From: Microbacterium sp. HD4P20
Lineage (GTDB): Bacteria; Actinomycetota; Actinomycetes; Actinomycetales; Microbacteriaceae
Assembly (NCBI RefSeq): GCF_019449275.2
Contig: NZ_JAHZQZ020000012.1
Coordinates: 248,001 to 312,000, forward strand
Length of the DNA: 64,000 bases
Reading direction: 5' to 3'
Below are positions 43,142 to 51,495 of this stretch, one piece after another. A model generated the notes under the pieces. That model had not been told where the DNA came from and did no database searches. It saw only the letters and a program-made list of their open reading frames with translations. The position numbers and the translations under genes are program-made. Within the stretch, counting starts at the first letter, position 1. Every line of letters starts with the position of its first letter.

Positions 43142-43705
43142 ATGAGCACGACAGGAAACGAGTTCGAGCGCCCGGGCGTCAATTATCCCGACCGTGAAGA
43201 TGCGGACGGGGCGACAGACACGCCGGAGGCCGAGGATGCCACGCGAGACGAAGCCTCCATGGGTGCGCCGAGCGCGACCGGCGGCGCGCCGGGTGTGGCG
43301 CAGACCGACGATGCCGCCGGCCAGGCCGGCGGCGATGCCGGCATGCCGGACGACGTGAGTCACGAGGCGGTCGGGATCGGCGTGGTCGACGGCACCGACC
43401 ACCACGGACACGACGAAGGCCGCGACACCGTGACGGCCGACGCGGCCCAGCACACCCGGAACGGACTCGGCTCCGAGCAGGAGCAGCGGCTGCCGGCCAT
43501 GGATCAGAACAATGCTCCGGACATCGACAAGGTGGCCGGCATCGTCGCACAGACGCGCGCAGACGTGGGAACCGAGCCGCACGAGCGAATCGTCGAGGTG
43601 CTGCACCAGCGACTGGACCAGTCGGGTGTCGATCTGCCCGATTCCGACGTCGACGAGCTCGCACGGCAGGTGTCGACCGGCGACGCGCAGAGCCCCTCGG
43701 GGTGA
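43142..43705 (+). CDS. Acidic, low-complexity protein with a conserved-looking C-terminus, unknown function
   Basis: A 187-residue protein. Residues 1 to about 120 are rich in Asp, Ala, Gly and Thr and probably disordered. The last 60 residues (IDKVAGIVAQTRADVGTEPHERIVEVLHQRLDQSG, core HERIVEVLHQRLDQSG) look like a folded helical unit. GAGAGGAAG precedes the ATG. The preceding acidic protein and this one may form a stress-related pair, but nothing in the sequence proves it. A strong hairpin follows. Confidence 0.6.
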   Translation: MSTTGNEFERPGVNYPDREDADGATDTPEAEDATRDEASMGAPSATGGAPGVAQTDDAAGQAGGDAGMPDDVSHEAVGIGVVDGTDHHGHDEGRDTVTADAAQHTRNGLGSEQEQRLPAMDQNNAPDIDKVAGIVAQTRADVGTEPHERIVEVLHQRLDQSGVDLPDSDVDELARQVSTGDAQSPSG

Positions 43706-43734
43706 CGCGGACCTGAACCCCGCGCGTCTGCGAC

Positions 43735-43762
43735 TCGCCCCGCCCGCTTCCGGGCGGGGCGA
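43735..43762. terminator. Strong bidirectional terminator hairpin
   Basis: TCGCCCCGCCCG and CGGGCGGGGCGA form a perfect 12-bp stem with the tetraloop CTTC between the acidic protein gene and the convergent DUF1206 gene. Confidence 0.8.
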
Positions 43763-43787
43763 CGTCGTCTCCGGTCCGCGCGAGGGG

Positions 43788-44591
43788 TCACATCCGGGCG
43801 TAGCGGGCGCGGGCGAAGCAGTAGAGGCCGTACACCACGAGCCCGGCGCCCACGATCCACAGGATCGCCGCGCCGAACGGCAGTTCAGTGAGTGCCCGCA
43901 GGGCCGCGTCCAGCCCGCCGGCCGTGTCTGGGTCGTGCGTGAGGGCCGCGACCACGAACAGTACTCCGGTCACACCCACGGCGATGCCCTTCGCGACGTA
44001 GCCGGCGACGCCGAACGCAACGATGCCCTTCTCCGCGGCCCCGTCGGGCAGGTCGAGGTGCTCTTCGAACCGGCGCCCCACGCCGCGGACGATGAATGCC
44101 ACTCCGATCGCTGCCACCACGACGCCGACGAGCACGAGCAGCACGACGCCACCGGGCGTCGCCAGCAGCTGCGCGCTGAACGACTGCGCCGGATCCGACG
44201 ACTGCGTGCCGCCGCCGAGGGCCGCGATGAGCGCCGTTCCCGCGATGGCCAGGTAAGCCACGGCGGTGCCGACGTACTTGGCGCGACGACCCCATTTCTT
44301 CTTGGCGTCGGGGTCGCTTTCGATCACCGCCTCCGCGATCTGCCAGATGGCCAGGGCGACGAGACCCAGCACGATGACCCACAGCATCACCATGCCCGCC
44401 GGTGCTTCGCGGATCTTCGCCACTGCGCCGCTCTGGTTCGCCTCCCCTCCACCTCCGCTCACGACGATGGAGATCGCGATCGCCCCGATCAGGATGTGCA
44501 GGATACCCAGCACGACGTAGCCGGATCGGGCCAGTACGCGGAAGACGGTCGAACTCTGAGCGCGTCGAGCGGCACTCTCGGGATTGGTCAC
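43788..44591 (-). CDS. DUF1206 family membrane protein
   Basis: A 267-residue membrane protein made of three repeats of a two-helix unit, six helices in all. Each repeat begins near an Arg-Gly/Tyr motif: ARSGYVVLGILHILIGAIA, AKYVGTAVAYLAIAGTALIA and AGYVAKGIAVGVTGVLFVVA. The last repeat ends VYGLYCFARARYARM, the usual DUF1206 C-terminus. The function is unknown. It stands alone between a strong terminator and the TetR gene. Confidence 0.9.
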   Translation of the reverse strand: MTNPESAARRAQSSTVFRVLARSGYVVLGILHILIGAIAISIVVSGGGGEANQSGAVAKIREAPAGMVMLWVIVLGLVALAIWQIAEAVIESDPDAKKKWGRRAKYVGTAVAYLAIAGTALIAALGGGTQSSDPAQSFSAQLLATPGGVVLLVLVGVVVAAIGVAFIVRGVGRRFEEHLDLPDGAAEKGIVAFGVAGYVAKGIAVGVTGVLFVVAALTHDPDTAGGLDAALRALTELPFGAAILWIVGAGLVVYGLYCFARARYARM

Positions 44592-44727
44592 AGCGGGAGC
44601 GTAGCGACGAGATGCGATTCGTCGCAGATGCTTGCGTTCGGACCTCGGCTGTGCTTACCGAGTCCGGCGCAGCGGTCGCGAGCAGACCGGCGGCGACAGC
44701 ATCGACGTCCACGTGATGCGACGCCGG

Positions 44728-45381
44728 TCATGACGAGCCGGACGATGCCCGGCGTGCGTCGATCGCCGTGCGAAGCGACCCGGGGGTGATGCGCAGCACC
44801 CACTCGGCGACATCGGCCACGAAGTGGCGGTAGACCGGGCGGGTGTAGTCGCCGGAACTGTTCACGTAGGACCCGCTGCCGTCGATCGCGATCAGTATCC
44901 GGATGCCGGCGGCCTCGGCATCCGTCTCTGCGAAGTCTCCCGACGCGACACCGTCGCGGATGAGCGAGACCAGCCGCGCCCGGTCGAGCGCATCCTGCTC
45001 CTCGAGCTCGTCGTTCAATGCCGGCCGGAACCGCGAGAGGTGCCGTGCGTTCAGCCACAGGCGCGCGAGCGGCTCGGACGCGCCGGTCTCGATGTGGTGG
45101 AGGAAGTGCGCCAGCCGCTCGACGGGTCCGCCGATGGAGGGGAAGAATCTCTCCCGCTCAGCCTCGGCGGCGCGCGCGAACGCCCTCACGACCAGGTCGT
45201 CGGCCGCCGGAAAGTAGTGCGTGATCAGCCCCGGCCGCACGCCGAGCCGTTCGGCGACCGCTCGCAGCGTGATGCGCTCCAGCCCCTCCTCGATCGCGAT
45301 CGTGGCGGCTGCGGCGAGGATCTCGTCGCGCCGTTCCTCCGGACGCTTCCGCAGTCGCGTCGAAATCGCGCTTGACGTCAT
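44728..45381 (-). CDS. TetR family transcriptional regulator
   Basis: A 217-residue TetR-type repressor. The helix-turn-helix is at about residues 20-60 (RDEILAAAATIAIEEG, then ITLRAVAERLGVRPGLITHYF). The C-terminal half has the LARLWLNARHLSRFRPAL segment. It is divergent from an NCS1-type permease and an amidohydrolase, and repeated CAATAG motifs lie between them. It is probably the repressor of that import and degradation operon. ATG at 45381 is used; an in-frame start three codons upstream is also possible. Confidence 0.87.
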   Translation of the reverse strand: MTSSAISTRLRKRPEERRDEILAAAATIAIEEGLERITLRAVAERLGVRPGLITHYFPAADDLVVRAFARAAEAERERFFPSIGGPVERLAHFLHHIETGASEPLARLWLNARHLSRFRPALNDELEEQDALDRARLVSLIRDGVASGDFAETDAEAAGIRILIAIDGSGSYVNSSGDYTRPVYRHFVADVAEWVLRITPGSLRTAIDARRASSGSS

Positions 45382-45391
45382 GATCGCCATG

Positions 45392-45436
45392 CTATTGAAT
45401 GTGTGACCAATAGTCCATTGGCCACGTGACCAATAG
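45392..45436. promoter_or_regulatory. Operator cluster between TetR and NCS1 permease genes
   Basis: CTATTG-N10-CAATAG is an inverted repeat at 45392-45413, and GTGACCAATAG occurs twice in direct orientation (45403-45413 and 45426-45436, 23 bases apart). A TTGACG-N17-TTGAAT promoter (45372-45400) points to the permease gene and would start RNA inside this cluster, which fits repression by the adjacent TetR. Confidence 0.65.
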
Positions 45437-45479
45437 CGGGCGGCTGACCAGCGACGATGCGTGGTCTGGAGAGGAACGA

Positions 45480-46910
45480 ATGTCCCACTTGCAAGCCCTC
45501 GATGGCGAGTTCATCGATGCCCCCAGCCGGCCCGAGACGCGAGGGATCGAACTCATCGCGGATTCGGAGCGCCATGGCCGCGCCCGCGACCTGTTCTTCA
45601 TCTGGGCGGCGCCGAACGTCAGCATCCTCAATTTCACCGTCGGCGCGACGCTGATCCTGCTCGGGCTCCAGGTAGGGCAGGCCATCGCCGTCATCCTGGC
45701 CGCATCGGTGCTCTGGATCCTGCCGGGTGTCATCGCTGCGAGCGGGCCCGCAGCCGGCACATCCGGTTCCGTCGTGACCCGCGCGATGTACGGCATCCTC
45801 GGCAACAAGCTGTTCGTCGCGTTCGTCGGATGGTTCATCGGGGCGGTGTTCCTGTCACTGACGTGGCTCGCGTCCTCGTTCATGGGCGCCGACCTCCTTC
45901 GTCGGCTGGGCCTCGAGGATCCGCTCTGGGTGCCGATCGGGGTGACACTGGTGATCTCCGCGGTCACGATCCTCGTTGCGATCTTCGGCCACGGCCTGAT
46001 CCTGCGCATCTATCCCGCGATGGCTGCCGCCCTGTTCGTCATCTTCCTGGTGGTCGCCGCGTTCATCCTGCCGACGGCGGACTGGGGCTACACCGCGCCG
46101 GTGCCGCTGAGTGGCGCCGAGACGTGGTCGGCGATGTCGATCGGATTCACGATCCTCGCCTCGACTCCGCTGTCGTTCATCAACAGTCCCGACATCGCGC
46201 GCTACCTTCCGCGGTCGACGAAGCCGTCGCACATCGCCGCGGCGACCGCCCTCGGCGGAGCGGTGCCGTTCATCGTGTTCACGAGCATCGGCGCGTTGCT
46301 GGCCACCGGCATGAGTGCCGCCGCCTTCGACGCAGGCATCGACGTGGCTCTGGTCGACCTTCTCCCGACATGGCTCGGCCCCGTGCTGGTCGTGGGCGTC
46401 ATCCTCAACACCATCGCCCTCAACGCCATGACGGCCTACACGTCGAGCATGGCGCTGCAGGCGATCGGCTTCCGGCTTCGTCGCATCCCGGCAGCCATCA
46501 TCGTCGGCGTCGTCGGGACTGCGCTGACGATCTATCTCGTGCTGTCGTCGAGCCTCATCGAGGCGGCCAACCTCATGCTGCAGTTCCTCGTCATCGTGTC
46601 GGGGCCGGCCATGGCGATCTTCGTCGTGGACGTCGCGCTGCGCCGCTACGCCTACGACGGCGTCGACCTGTTCGATGCCCGTCCCGGCGGGCGCTACTGG
46701 TACACCGGCGGGTGGAGCATCCCGGGACTCGCGTCGCTGTTCGCGGGCGGGATCACGACGGCACTGTGCCTGGCGACCGATGTGTGGGCGGGTCCCCTCG
46801 CGCAGGCGACCGGCTTCATCGATCTCTCCGTCCCGCTCGGGATGCTCGTCGCCGGCGGGGCGTACGCGATCCTGGTGCGGACGCCCCTCGCGAAGGAAGG
46901 ACGCCCATGA
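45480..46910 (+). CDS. NCS1 family permease (cytosine/purine/hydantoin type)
   Basis: A 476-residue membrane transporter with about twelve helices. It begins with the family's N-terminal motif IELIADSERHGRARDLFFIWAAPN (core SERHGRARDLFFIW) and TPLSFINSPDIARYLPRSTKP (core FINSPDIARYLPRS). NCS1 carriers take up nucleobases, hydantoins or related heterocycles with protons or sodium. ATG at 45480 has GAGAGGAACG upstream; the longer start at GTG 45426 overlaps an operator. It is coupled to the amidohydrolase by an ATGA overlap. Confidence 0.88.
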   Translation: MSHLQALDGEFIDAPSRPETRGIELIADSERHGRARDLFFIWAAPNVSILNFTVGATLILLGLQVGQAIAVILAASVLWILPGVIAASGPAAGTSGSVVTRAMYGILGNKLFVAFVGWFIGAVFLSLTWLASSFMGADLLRRLGLEDPLWVPIGVTLVISAVTILVAIFGHGLILRIYPAMAAALFVIFLVVAAFILPTADWGYTAPVPLSGAETWSAMSIGFTILASTPLSFINSPDIARYLPRSTKPSHIAAATALGGAVPFIVFTSIGALLATGMSAAAFDAGIDVALVDLLPTWLGPVLVVGVILNTIALNAMTAYTSSMALQAIGFRLRRIPAAIIVGVVGTALTIYLVLSSSLIEAANLMLQFLVIVSGPAMAIFVVDVALRRYAYDGVDLFDARPGGRYWYTGGWSIPGLASLFAGGITTALCLATDVWAGPLAQATGFIDLSVPLGMLVAGGAYAILVRTPLAKEGRP

Positions 46911-48517
46911 CCACGCTCTACCGCAACGGCCGCATCTTCACGGCCGACCCCCGCCCCGAGCATGCGTGGGCCGATGCCTTCGTCGTCGACCACGACATGA
47001 TCGTGTTCGCCGGAGCGGCCGTCGATGCACCCACGGCGGAGGACACCGTCGACCTGGAGGGAAGCCTCGTCGTGCCCGGGTTCACCGACGCGCACACCCA
47101 CCTCCTCGGTATGGGGACCGCGCTCGGACAGCTCCACCTCACCGATGCCCGCAGTCTCGAAGACATCCAGGCGAGGCTCCGCGGGGCGCGCGCCGACGCA
47201 CCGGACGCGCCGGCGCTGTGGGGCCGCGGCTGGCTGTTCGACTCCGTTCCCGGCGGCAGGCCCACCGCCGAGATGCTCGATACGGCCGTGCCCGATGTTC
47301 CTGTCTTCCTCGACGCGAACGACTACCACTCCTGCTGGGTCAACACGGCGGCGCTGGCCGAACTGGGCATCACCCGCGACACCCCCGATCCGCTGGGCGG
47401 GTCGATCGGGCGCACGGCGGACGGCGAACCCGACGGCATGCTGTACGAGACCGCGGCGACCCAGTACGCGTGGGCGCACCGAGACGCCACGATGACGGAT
47501 GCCGATCGGGACGTGGCTGTGGAGCGCGTGCTCCGCGCGTACCCGGCGGCGGGGGTCACCGGGGTGGTCGACATGGCATTCGATGACCTCGGACTCCAGG
47601 CCTTCCAGCGCGCGCTGGCGCGTCGTGACGGCGAGCTGCCGATCCGCGTGGCGGCGCACTGGTTCGTCGCGAACACCGGTGACCCCGCCGAGAACCTCCG
47701 TCAGGTCGCTCGCGCCGCAGAACTGGCCACGAGTTCGTCGACACCGTGGCTGCGGATCGTCGGGATCAAGCTCGTGCTCGACGGCGTGATCGACGCGTGC
47801 ACGGCCGCGATGCGGCATCCGTATGCCGACGGTTCCAACGCCGAGCCGATCTGGCCGCTCGAACAGCTGGCGCCCGTCGTGGCGGCCGCTGACGCCGCCG
47901 GCCTCCAGGTCGCGCTGCACGCCATCGGAGACTACGCCAGCGAGATCGCCCTCGATGCGATCGAGCGCGCAGCGGCGACCAACGGCGACCGCCCGCGGCG
48001 ACACCGCCTCGAACACCTCGAGTACGCCGCGCCGGGCACCGCCGAGCGGATGGCACGACTGGGGGTGACGGCATCCATGCAGCCCGTCCACGCGGATCCC
48101 GCGATCTTCGCCAACTGGGCCGAGATGCTCGGCGACGAACGCGTGGACCGTGCCTTTCCGTGGCCCGAGTACGAGGACGCCGGCGCCCTGCTGGCCTTCT
48201 CGACCGATGCCCCGACGGCGCCGCACGAAGCGCTGGCCAACATGTACGTCGCGACGACGCGCGCATCCGCGCTGGATCCCGGCGTCGCCGCCATCCATCC
48301 GCACTACGCCCTTCCGCTGGACCGCGCGATCGCGCACGCGACGCGTGACGCGGCGGCCTCGGTGGGCGACGGTGATTGGCGCGGTCGGATCGCTGCGGGT
48401 TGCGCCGCCGACTTCGTGGTGCTCGATGCGGACCCGTTCGCGACCGGCGCCGAGTCTCTGCTGACGGCGCGGGTCGATCAGACGGTGGTGGCGGGGCGCC
48501 GCCGGTACGCGAGCTGA
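46907..48517 (+). CDS. Amidohydrolase family protein (YtcJ-like, amidohydrolase 3)
   Basis: A 536-residue metal-dependent amidohydrolase of the YtcJ/amidohydrolase-3 group. It has FTDAHTHLLGMG with the first His pair, DANDYHSCWVNTAAL, LVLDGVIDACTAAMRHPY (core LVLDGVIDACTA), VALHAIGDYA, HRLEHLEYA, TDAPTAPHEALANMYVA and the C-terminal FVVLDADPF. The beta sandwich made by both ends is intact. It would hydrolyse an amide or similar bond in the compound taken up by the NCS1 permease. The exact substrate is unknown. AAGGAAGGA precedes the ATG. Confidence 0.87.
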   Translation: MTTLYRNGRIFTADPRPEHAWADAFVVDHDMIVFAGAAVDAPTAEDTVDLEGSLVVPGFTDAHTHLLGMGTALGQLHLTDARSLEDIQARLRGARADAPDAPALWGRGWLFDSVPGGRPTAEMLDTAVPDVPVFLDANDYHSCWVNTAALAELGITRDTPDPLGGSIGRTADGEPDGMLYETAATQYAWAHRDATMTDADRDVAVERVLRAYPAAGVTGVVDMAFDDLGLQAFQRALARRDGELPIRVAAHWFVANTGDPAENLRQVARAAELATSSSTPWLRIVGIKLVLDGVIDACTAAMRHPYADGSNAEPIWPLEQLAPVVAAADAAGLQVALHAIGDYASEIALDAIERAAATNGDRPRRHRLEHLEYAAPGTAERMARLGVTASMQPVHADPAIFANWAEMLGDERVDRAFPWPEYEDAGALLAFSTDAPTAPHEALANMYVATTRASALDPGVAAIHPHYALPLDRAIAHATRDAAASVGDGDWRGRIAAGCAADFVVLDADPFATGAESLLTARVDQTVVAGRRRYAS

Positions 48518-48523
48518 TGCACC

Positions 48524-48553
48524 GCGCCCCGCCCGCGATGCCGGGCGAGGCGC
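48524..48553. terminator. Terminator hairpin after the amidohydrolase gene
   Basis: GCGCCCCGCCCG (48524-48535) pairs with CGGGCGAGGCGC (48542-48553) with one mismatch and a 6-base loop, seven bases before the stop of the convergent small gene. It can serve both directions. Confidence 0.75.
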
Positions 48554-48559
48554 CGTGCG

Positions 48560-48796
48560 TCAGGCGGTCGCGCAGACGGTGGTGCAGGCGTCGGCGGCAC
48601 GGTGGGCGCCGATCGGCCGAGGCCATGCCGCGCGCTTGACGCGGGGCACGACGGCGACCGGCGGCGACACCGCGGGTGCCTGCTCCGGTTCGGCGGCGCG
48701 GTGCTCACGGATCGAGGCGAGCAGGGCGATCTCACGATCACGGGTCCACGTGTCGTGTCGGTACTGGTGTTCGGCGGCGGTGACGAGCGAGAGCAT
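48560..48796 (-). CDS. Small protein, unknown function
   Basis: A 78-residue protein. The first half (LVTAAEHQYRHDTWTRDREIALLASIREHR, core DREIALLASIREHR) is a charged helix; the second is Pro/Ala/Val-rich and ends CTTVCATA with two Cys. GGAGG four bases before the ATG supports translation. Short helical proteins with this kind of start are common in actinobacteria. I do not recognise a function. It is transcribed towards the amidohydrolase terminator. Confidence 0.6.
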   Translation of the reverse strand: MLSLVTAAEHQYRHDTWTRDREIALLASIREHRAAEPEQAPAVSPPVAVVPRVKRAAWPRPIGAHRAADACTTVCATA

Positions 48797-48898
48797 GATT
48801 CCTCCGTGGTTTCCGACAGTGGAAACCTACGCGGGGGTTCCGACATTGCCGACGCAGGAGTGGTTGGCAGGAATCGGATGCTGGACGGCAGGGCGCCG

Positions 48899-49630
48899 TC
48901 ACCTGTCGTGGACGAATCGGAGGATCTCACGGGCCGAGGTCGCGGCATCCCGGATCATCGTCTCGTGGCCGTGCCCCGGCACCTCGACCAGCCGGCCGTC
49001 GGGCAGCGCCGCCACGACACTGCGGCACCACTCGGGTGGCGCCACGATGTCGTTCTCGCCGCGCAGCACGAGAGCCGGCGCGGTCACCCGGGGGAAGGTG
49101 CGCTCCGGCCGATGGACGAGCATCGCACGGAACTTCGCCCGCAGGTGCGGCCCCGCGCGCACATACTCGCGCGCGCCGATCGCGATCACCCGGGGACTCT
49201 CGACGGCGATGTCGCGCAGCAGGCGCCACAGCTGCTGCGGCGCCGTCCGGGCGGAAGGGTCGACCGTCGGGCCGATCAGCACGATCCGGTCGACGACTTC
49301 TGGGTGACGCGCGGCGATCTCGACGACGATCTGCGCGCCCATCGAGTGCCCGACCAGCACGGCCGGTCTGCCGACGCGAGCACGGAGGAATTGCGCCACG
49401 AGGTCGGCGTTGCGCTCCATCGTGAGCACCCGCGGCGGCTCGGGCGCTTCGCCGTAGCCGGGGAGGTCAAGGGCGAGCACCTCGCCGTCGTCGAGATGAT
49501 CGGCGAGCGCTGCGAACACGCTCCTGCCCATTCCGATGCCGTGCAGGAGGACGAAGACGGGGTCGCCGGCGCCGCGCCGCTCGGCGATGAGCGTCGCGCC
49601 GGCGTGCGTGAAGGACTGGACCACCGCCAC
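48899..49630 (-). CDS. Alpha/beta hydrolase
   Basis: A 243-residue alpha/beta-hydrolase-fold protein. It has the oxyanion motif LLHGIGMG, LDLPGYGEAP, the nucleophile elbow VGHSMGAQ, an acid in LRGENDIVAP and the base His in VPGHGHETM. Size and motifs fit small esterases, lactonases or C-C hydrolases of the MhpC/BioH type. It follows the previous minus-strand gene by three bases, so they are an operon. Confidence 0.88.
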   Translation of the reverse strand: MAVVQSFTHAGATLIAERRGAGDPVFVLLHGIGMGRSVFAALADHLDDGEVLALDLPGYGEAPEPPRVLTMERNADLVAQFLRARVGRPAVLVGHSMGAQIVVEIAARHPEVVDRIVLIGPTVDPSARTAPQQLWRLLRDIAVESPRVIAIGAREYVRAGPHLRAKFRAMLVHRPERTFPRVTAPALVLRGENDIVAPPEWCRSVVAALPDGRLVEVPGHGHETMIRDAATSAREILRFVHDR

Positions 49631-49633
49631 GGA

Positions 49634-50194
49634 TCAGGCCGCGCCCGGCTGGTCGTGCAGTCCGACGCGGTCGGGGATGTCGAACTGCACGCGGGGCAGC
49701 CACGTCTGCGGATCGGGCCACGGGCGGGACGCCGGCAGCGCCCGCAGTCGCGCACGCAATGCGGAACCGGATGCCTCGACCGGAAGCACGCGCGAGGGCG
49801 CGTGGTGCGCGAGAGCGCCGAGCCACCAATGCCGCCAGGTGCCCTCGATCGCTTCGGGACCAGCAACGACGTAGTAGTCGGGCATCACGGCGTCGCCCGA
49901 CGAGAACAGCGCGAGCAGCGCCTCGACCTCGACCTCGAGCGACCCGAGCGTCGCGCGCTCCTCGTACAGCTCGACCCACGCGGCCGCGACGTGCTCGAGC
50001 GGGTCGGCGTCGTGTACGACATAGGGGTGCGACACCGATGCCACCAGGTGCGCGGCCACGGCCGGATCGGCCTCGCGCAGCGACAGCGCCACGAGCGCCG
50101 GGACATCGGCGAGTCCGGTGAGCAGGTCGTCGCTGTCGGCACCGACGAGCGCCACGACGGTGGATCGCGGGGCGGTATCTGCGTTGTGCGCCAT
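49634..50194 (-). CDS. Conserved-looking hypothetical protein
   Basis: A 186-residue acidic protein, Leu/Ala/Val-rich at the start (STVVALVGADSDDLLTGLADVPALVALSL, core DDLLTGLADVPALV) and then VEVEALLALFSSGDAVMPDYYVVAGPEAIEGTWRHWWLG (core MPDYYVVAGPEAIEGTWRH). No membrane helix, signal or metal motif is clear. The Trp/Tyr-rich centre suggests a folded domain. It is directly upstream of, and probably co-transcribed with, the alpha/beta hydrolase. No family was recognised. ATG at 50194 is used instead of a longer frame with Arg-rich shadow sequence. Confidence 0.65.
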   Translation of the reverse strand: MAHNADTAPRSTVVALVGADSDDLLTGLADVPALVALSLREADPAVAAHLVASVSHPYVVHDADPLEHVAAAWVELYEERATLGSLEVEVEALLALFSSGDAVMPDYYVVAGPEAIEGTWRHWWLGALAHHAPSRVLPVEASGSALRARLRALPASRPWPDPQTWLPRVQFDIPDRVGLHDQPGAA

Positions 50195-50346
50195 ATTCCA
50201 CGATACGTCGCGGATCGCTCTACGGGCGCGACACACCGCCGGGGCACGCGGCATCCGCTGCGGGCCATGGCATCGGTTCCGGCGCGTTCGCGCGCGGCGC
50301 GGCCTGCCTCGCCCGGGATGTCGCAGGGCGAACGTACGGTGTCTGC

Positions 50347-51495
50347 ATGCGGATCCTGCACACCTCGGACTGGCACATCGGGAGGTCCTTCCACGGGCAC
50401 TCCACGATCGATGCCCTCCGCGGCGTGCTCGAGACGCTGGTGTCCCAGGTGCACGAGCACGCGGTCGACGTCGTGCTCGTCGCCGGCGACGTCTTCGACT
50501 CGGCGACCCCGGCAGCCGGCGCGTACACGCTGCTGTCCGACGTCCTGCGTGGCCTGGCGGACGCCGGCGCCACCGTCGTCGTCACCAGCGGCAACCACGA
50601 CTCCGCCGCCCGCTTGGGCTTCCAGTCCTCGCTCCTGCGTGCGGGCGTGCACGTCATCACCGATCCCGCCGCCGTCGGGACGCCGGTGATCGTCGAGGAC
50701 GCGCACGGCCCGGTCAGCATCTACGGCATCCCGTATCTCGAGCCCGTGCTGCTGCGCGCGCAGTGGCCGGGCGTGCGATCGCAGGCAGGAGTGCTCGCCC
50801 ACGCGATGGACCTCGTGCGCGCCGACCTCGCCGAGCGCGGCGGACGCGCGGTGGCGATGGCCCACTGCTTCGCCGCCGGCGTCGAGCCCACGCCGCAGCT
50901 CGAGCGCGACATCCAGCAGGGTGGTCTCGACATCGTGCCGCTGTCGGTGTTCGACGGCGTCGACTACATGGCACTCGGGCACATCCACGGTCAGCAGCAG
51001 CTGAGCCCGCGTGTGCGCTACTCGGGTGCACCGCTGCACTACAGCTTCGGCGAACGCTTCAAGCCGCGCGGTTCGTGGCTGATCGATCTGGACGCGCATG
51101 GTCTGCAGGAGGTGCGGTGGCTCGAACTCCCCGTGCCGCGGACGCTGACCACCCTGACCGGTCCGCTCGAGGAACTCCTGACCGATGAGCGCCATGCGCC
51201 GCACGAGTCGGACTGGATCAACGTCGAGTACACCGACCCGTTGCCGCAGCGCGATCCGATGCGCCGCCTGCTGGCGCGCTTCCCCTACTGCGCGGCGGTG
51301 GCGCACGCACCCGTACTGGCGCGCACCGACGATGCGCGCACGTACGTCGAACGCGTGCGGGCCACGCGCAACGAAGCGGAACTGGTCGATGCGTTCCTCG
51401 CCCACGTGCGCGAGGGCGAAGGCGCGAGCGAGCGCGAGGCGCGGCTGATCGCCGAGGTCGTCGAGCAGCGTGCGCACGCGGAGGTGACGGCGTGA
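50347..51495 (+). CDS. sbcD: Exonuclease SbcCD, nuclease subunit D
   Basis: A 382-residue Mre11-type nuclease. All phosphoesterase motifs are visible: HTSDWHIGR (I), AGDVFDS (II), SGNHDS (III), AHCFAAG (IV) and GHIHGQQ (V). The capping domain and the C-terminal helical tail that contacts SbcC follow. With SbcC it cleaves hairpins, palindromes and protein-blocked DNA ends. Its GTGA overlap with sbcC gives translational coupling. Confidence 0.95.
   Translation: MRILHTSDWHIGRSFHGHSTIDALRGVLETLVSQVHEHAVDVVLVAGDVFDSATPAAGAYTLLSDVLRGLADAGATVVVTSGNHDSAARLGFQSSLLRAGVHVITDPAAVGTPVIVEDAHGPVSIYGIPYLEPVLLRAQWPGVRSQAGVLAHAMDLVRADLAERGGRAVAMAHCFAAGVEPTPQLERDIQQGGLDIVPLSVFDGVDYMALGHIHGQQQLSPRVRYSGAPLHYSFGERFKPRGSWLIDLDAHGLQEVRWLELPVPRTLTTLTGPLEELLTDERHAPHESDWINVEYTDPLPQRDPMRRLLARFPYCAAVAHAPVLARTDDARTYVERVRATRNEAELVDAFLAHVREGEGASEREARLIAEVVEQRAHAEVTA

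Noticed and set aside
50195..50346. Possible RNA or promoter elements before sbcD
   Set aside because: 152 bases were read on both strands; no clear -35/-10 pair, repeat or stable hairpin was seen.
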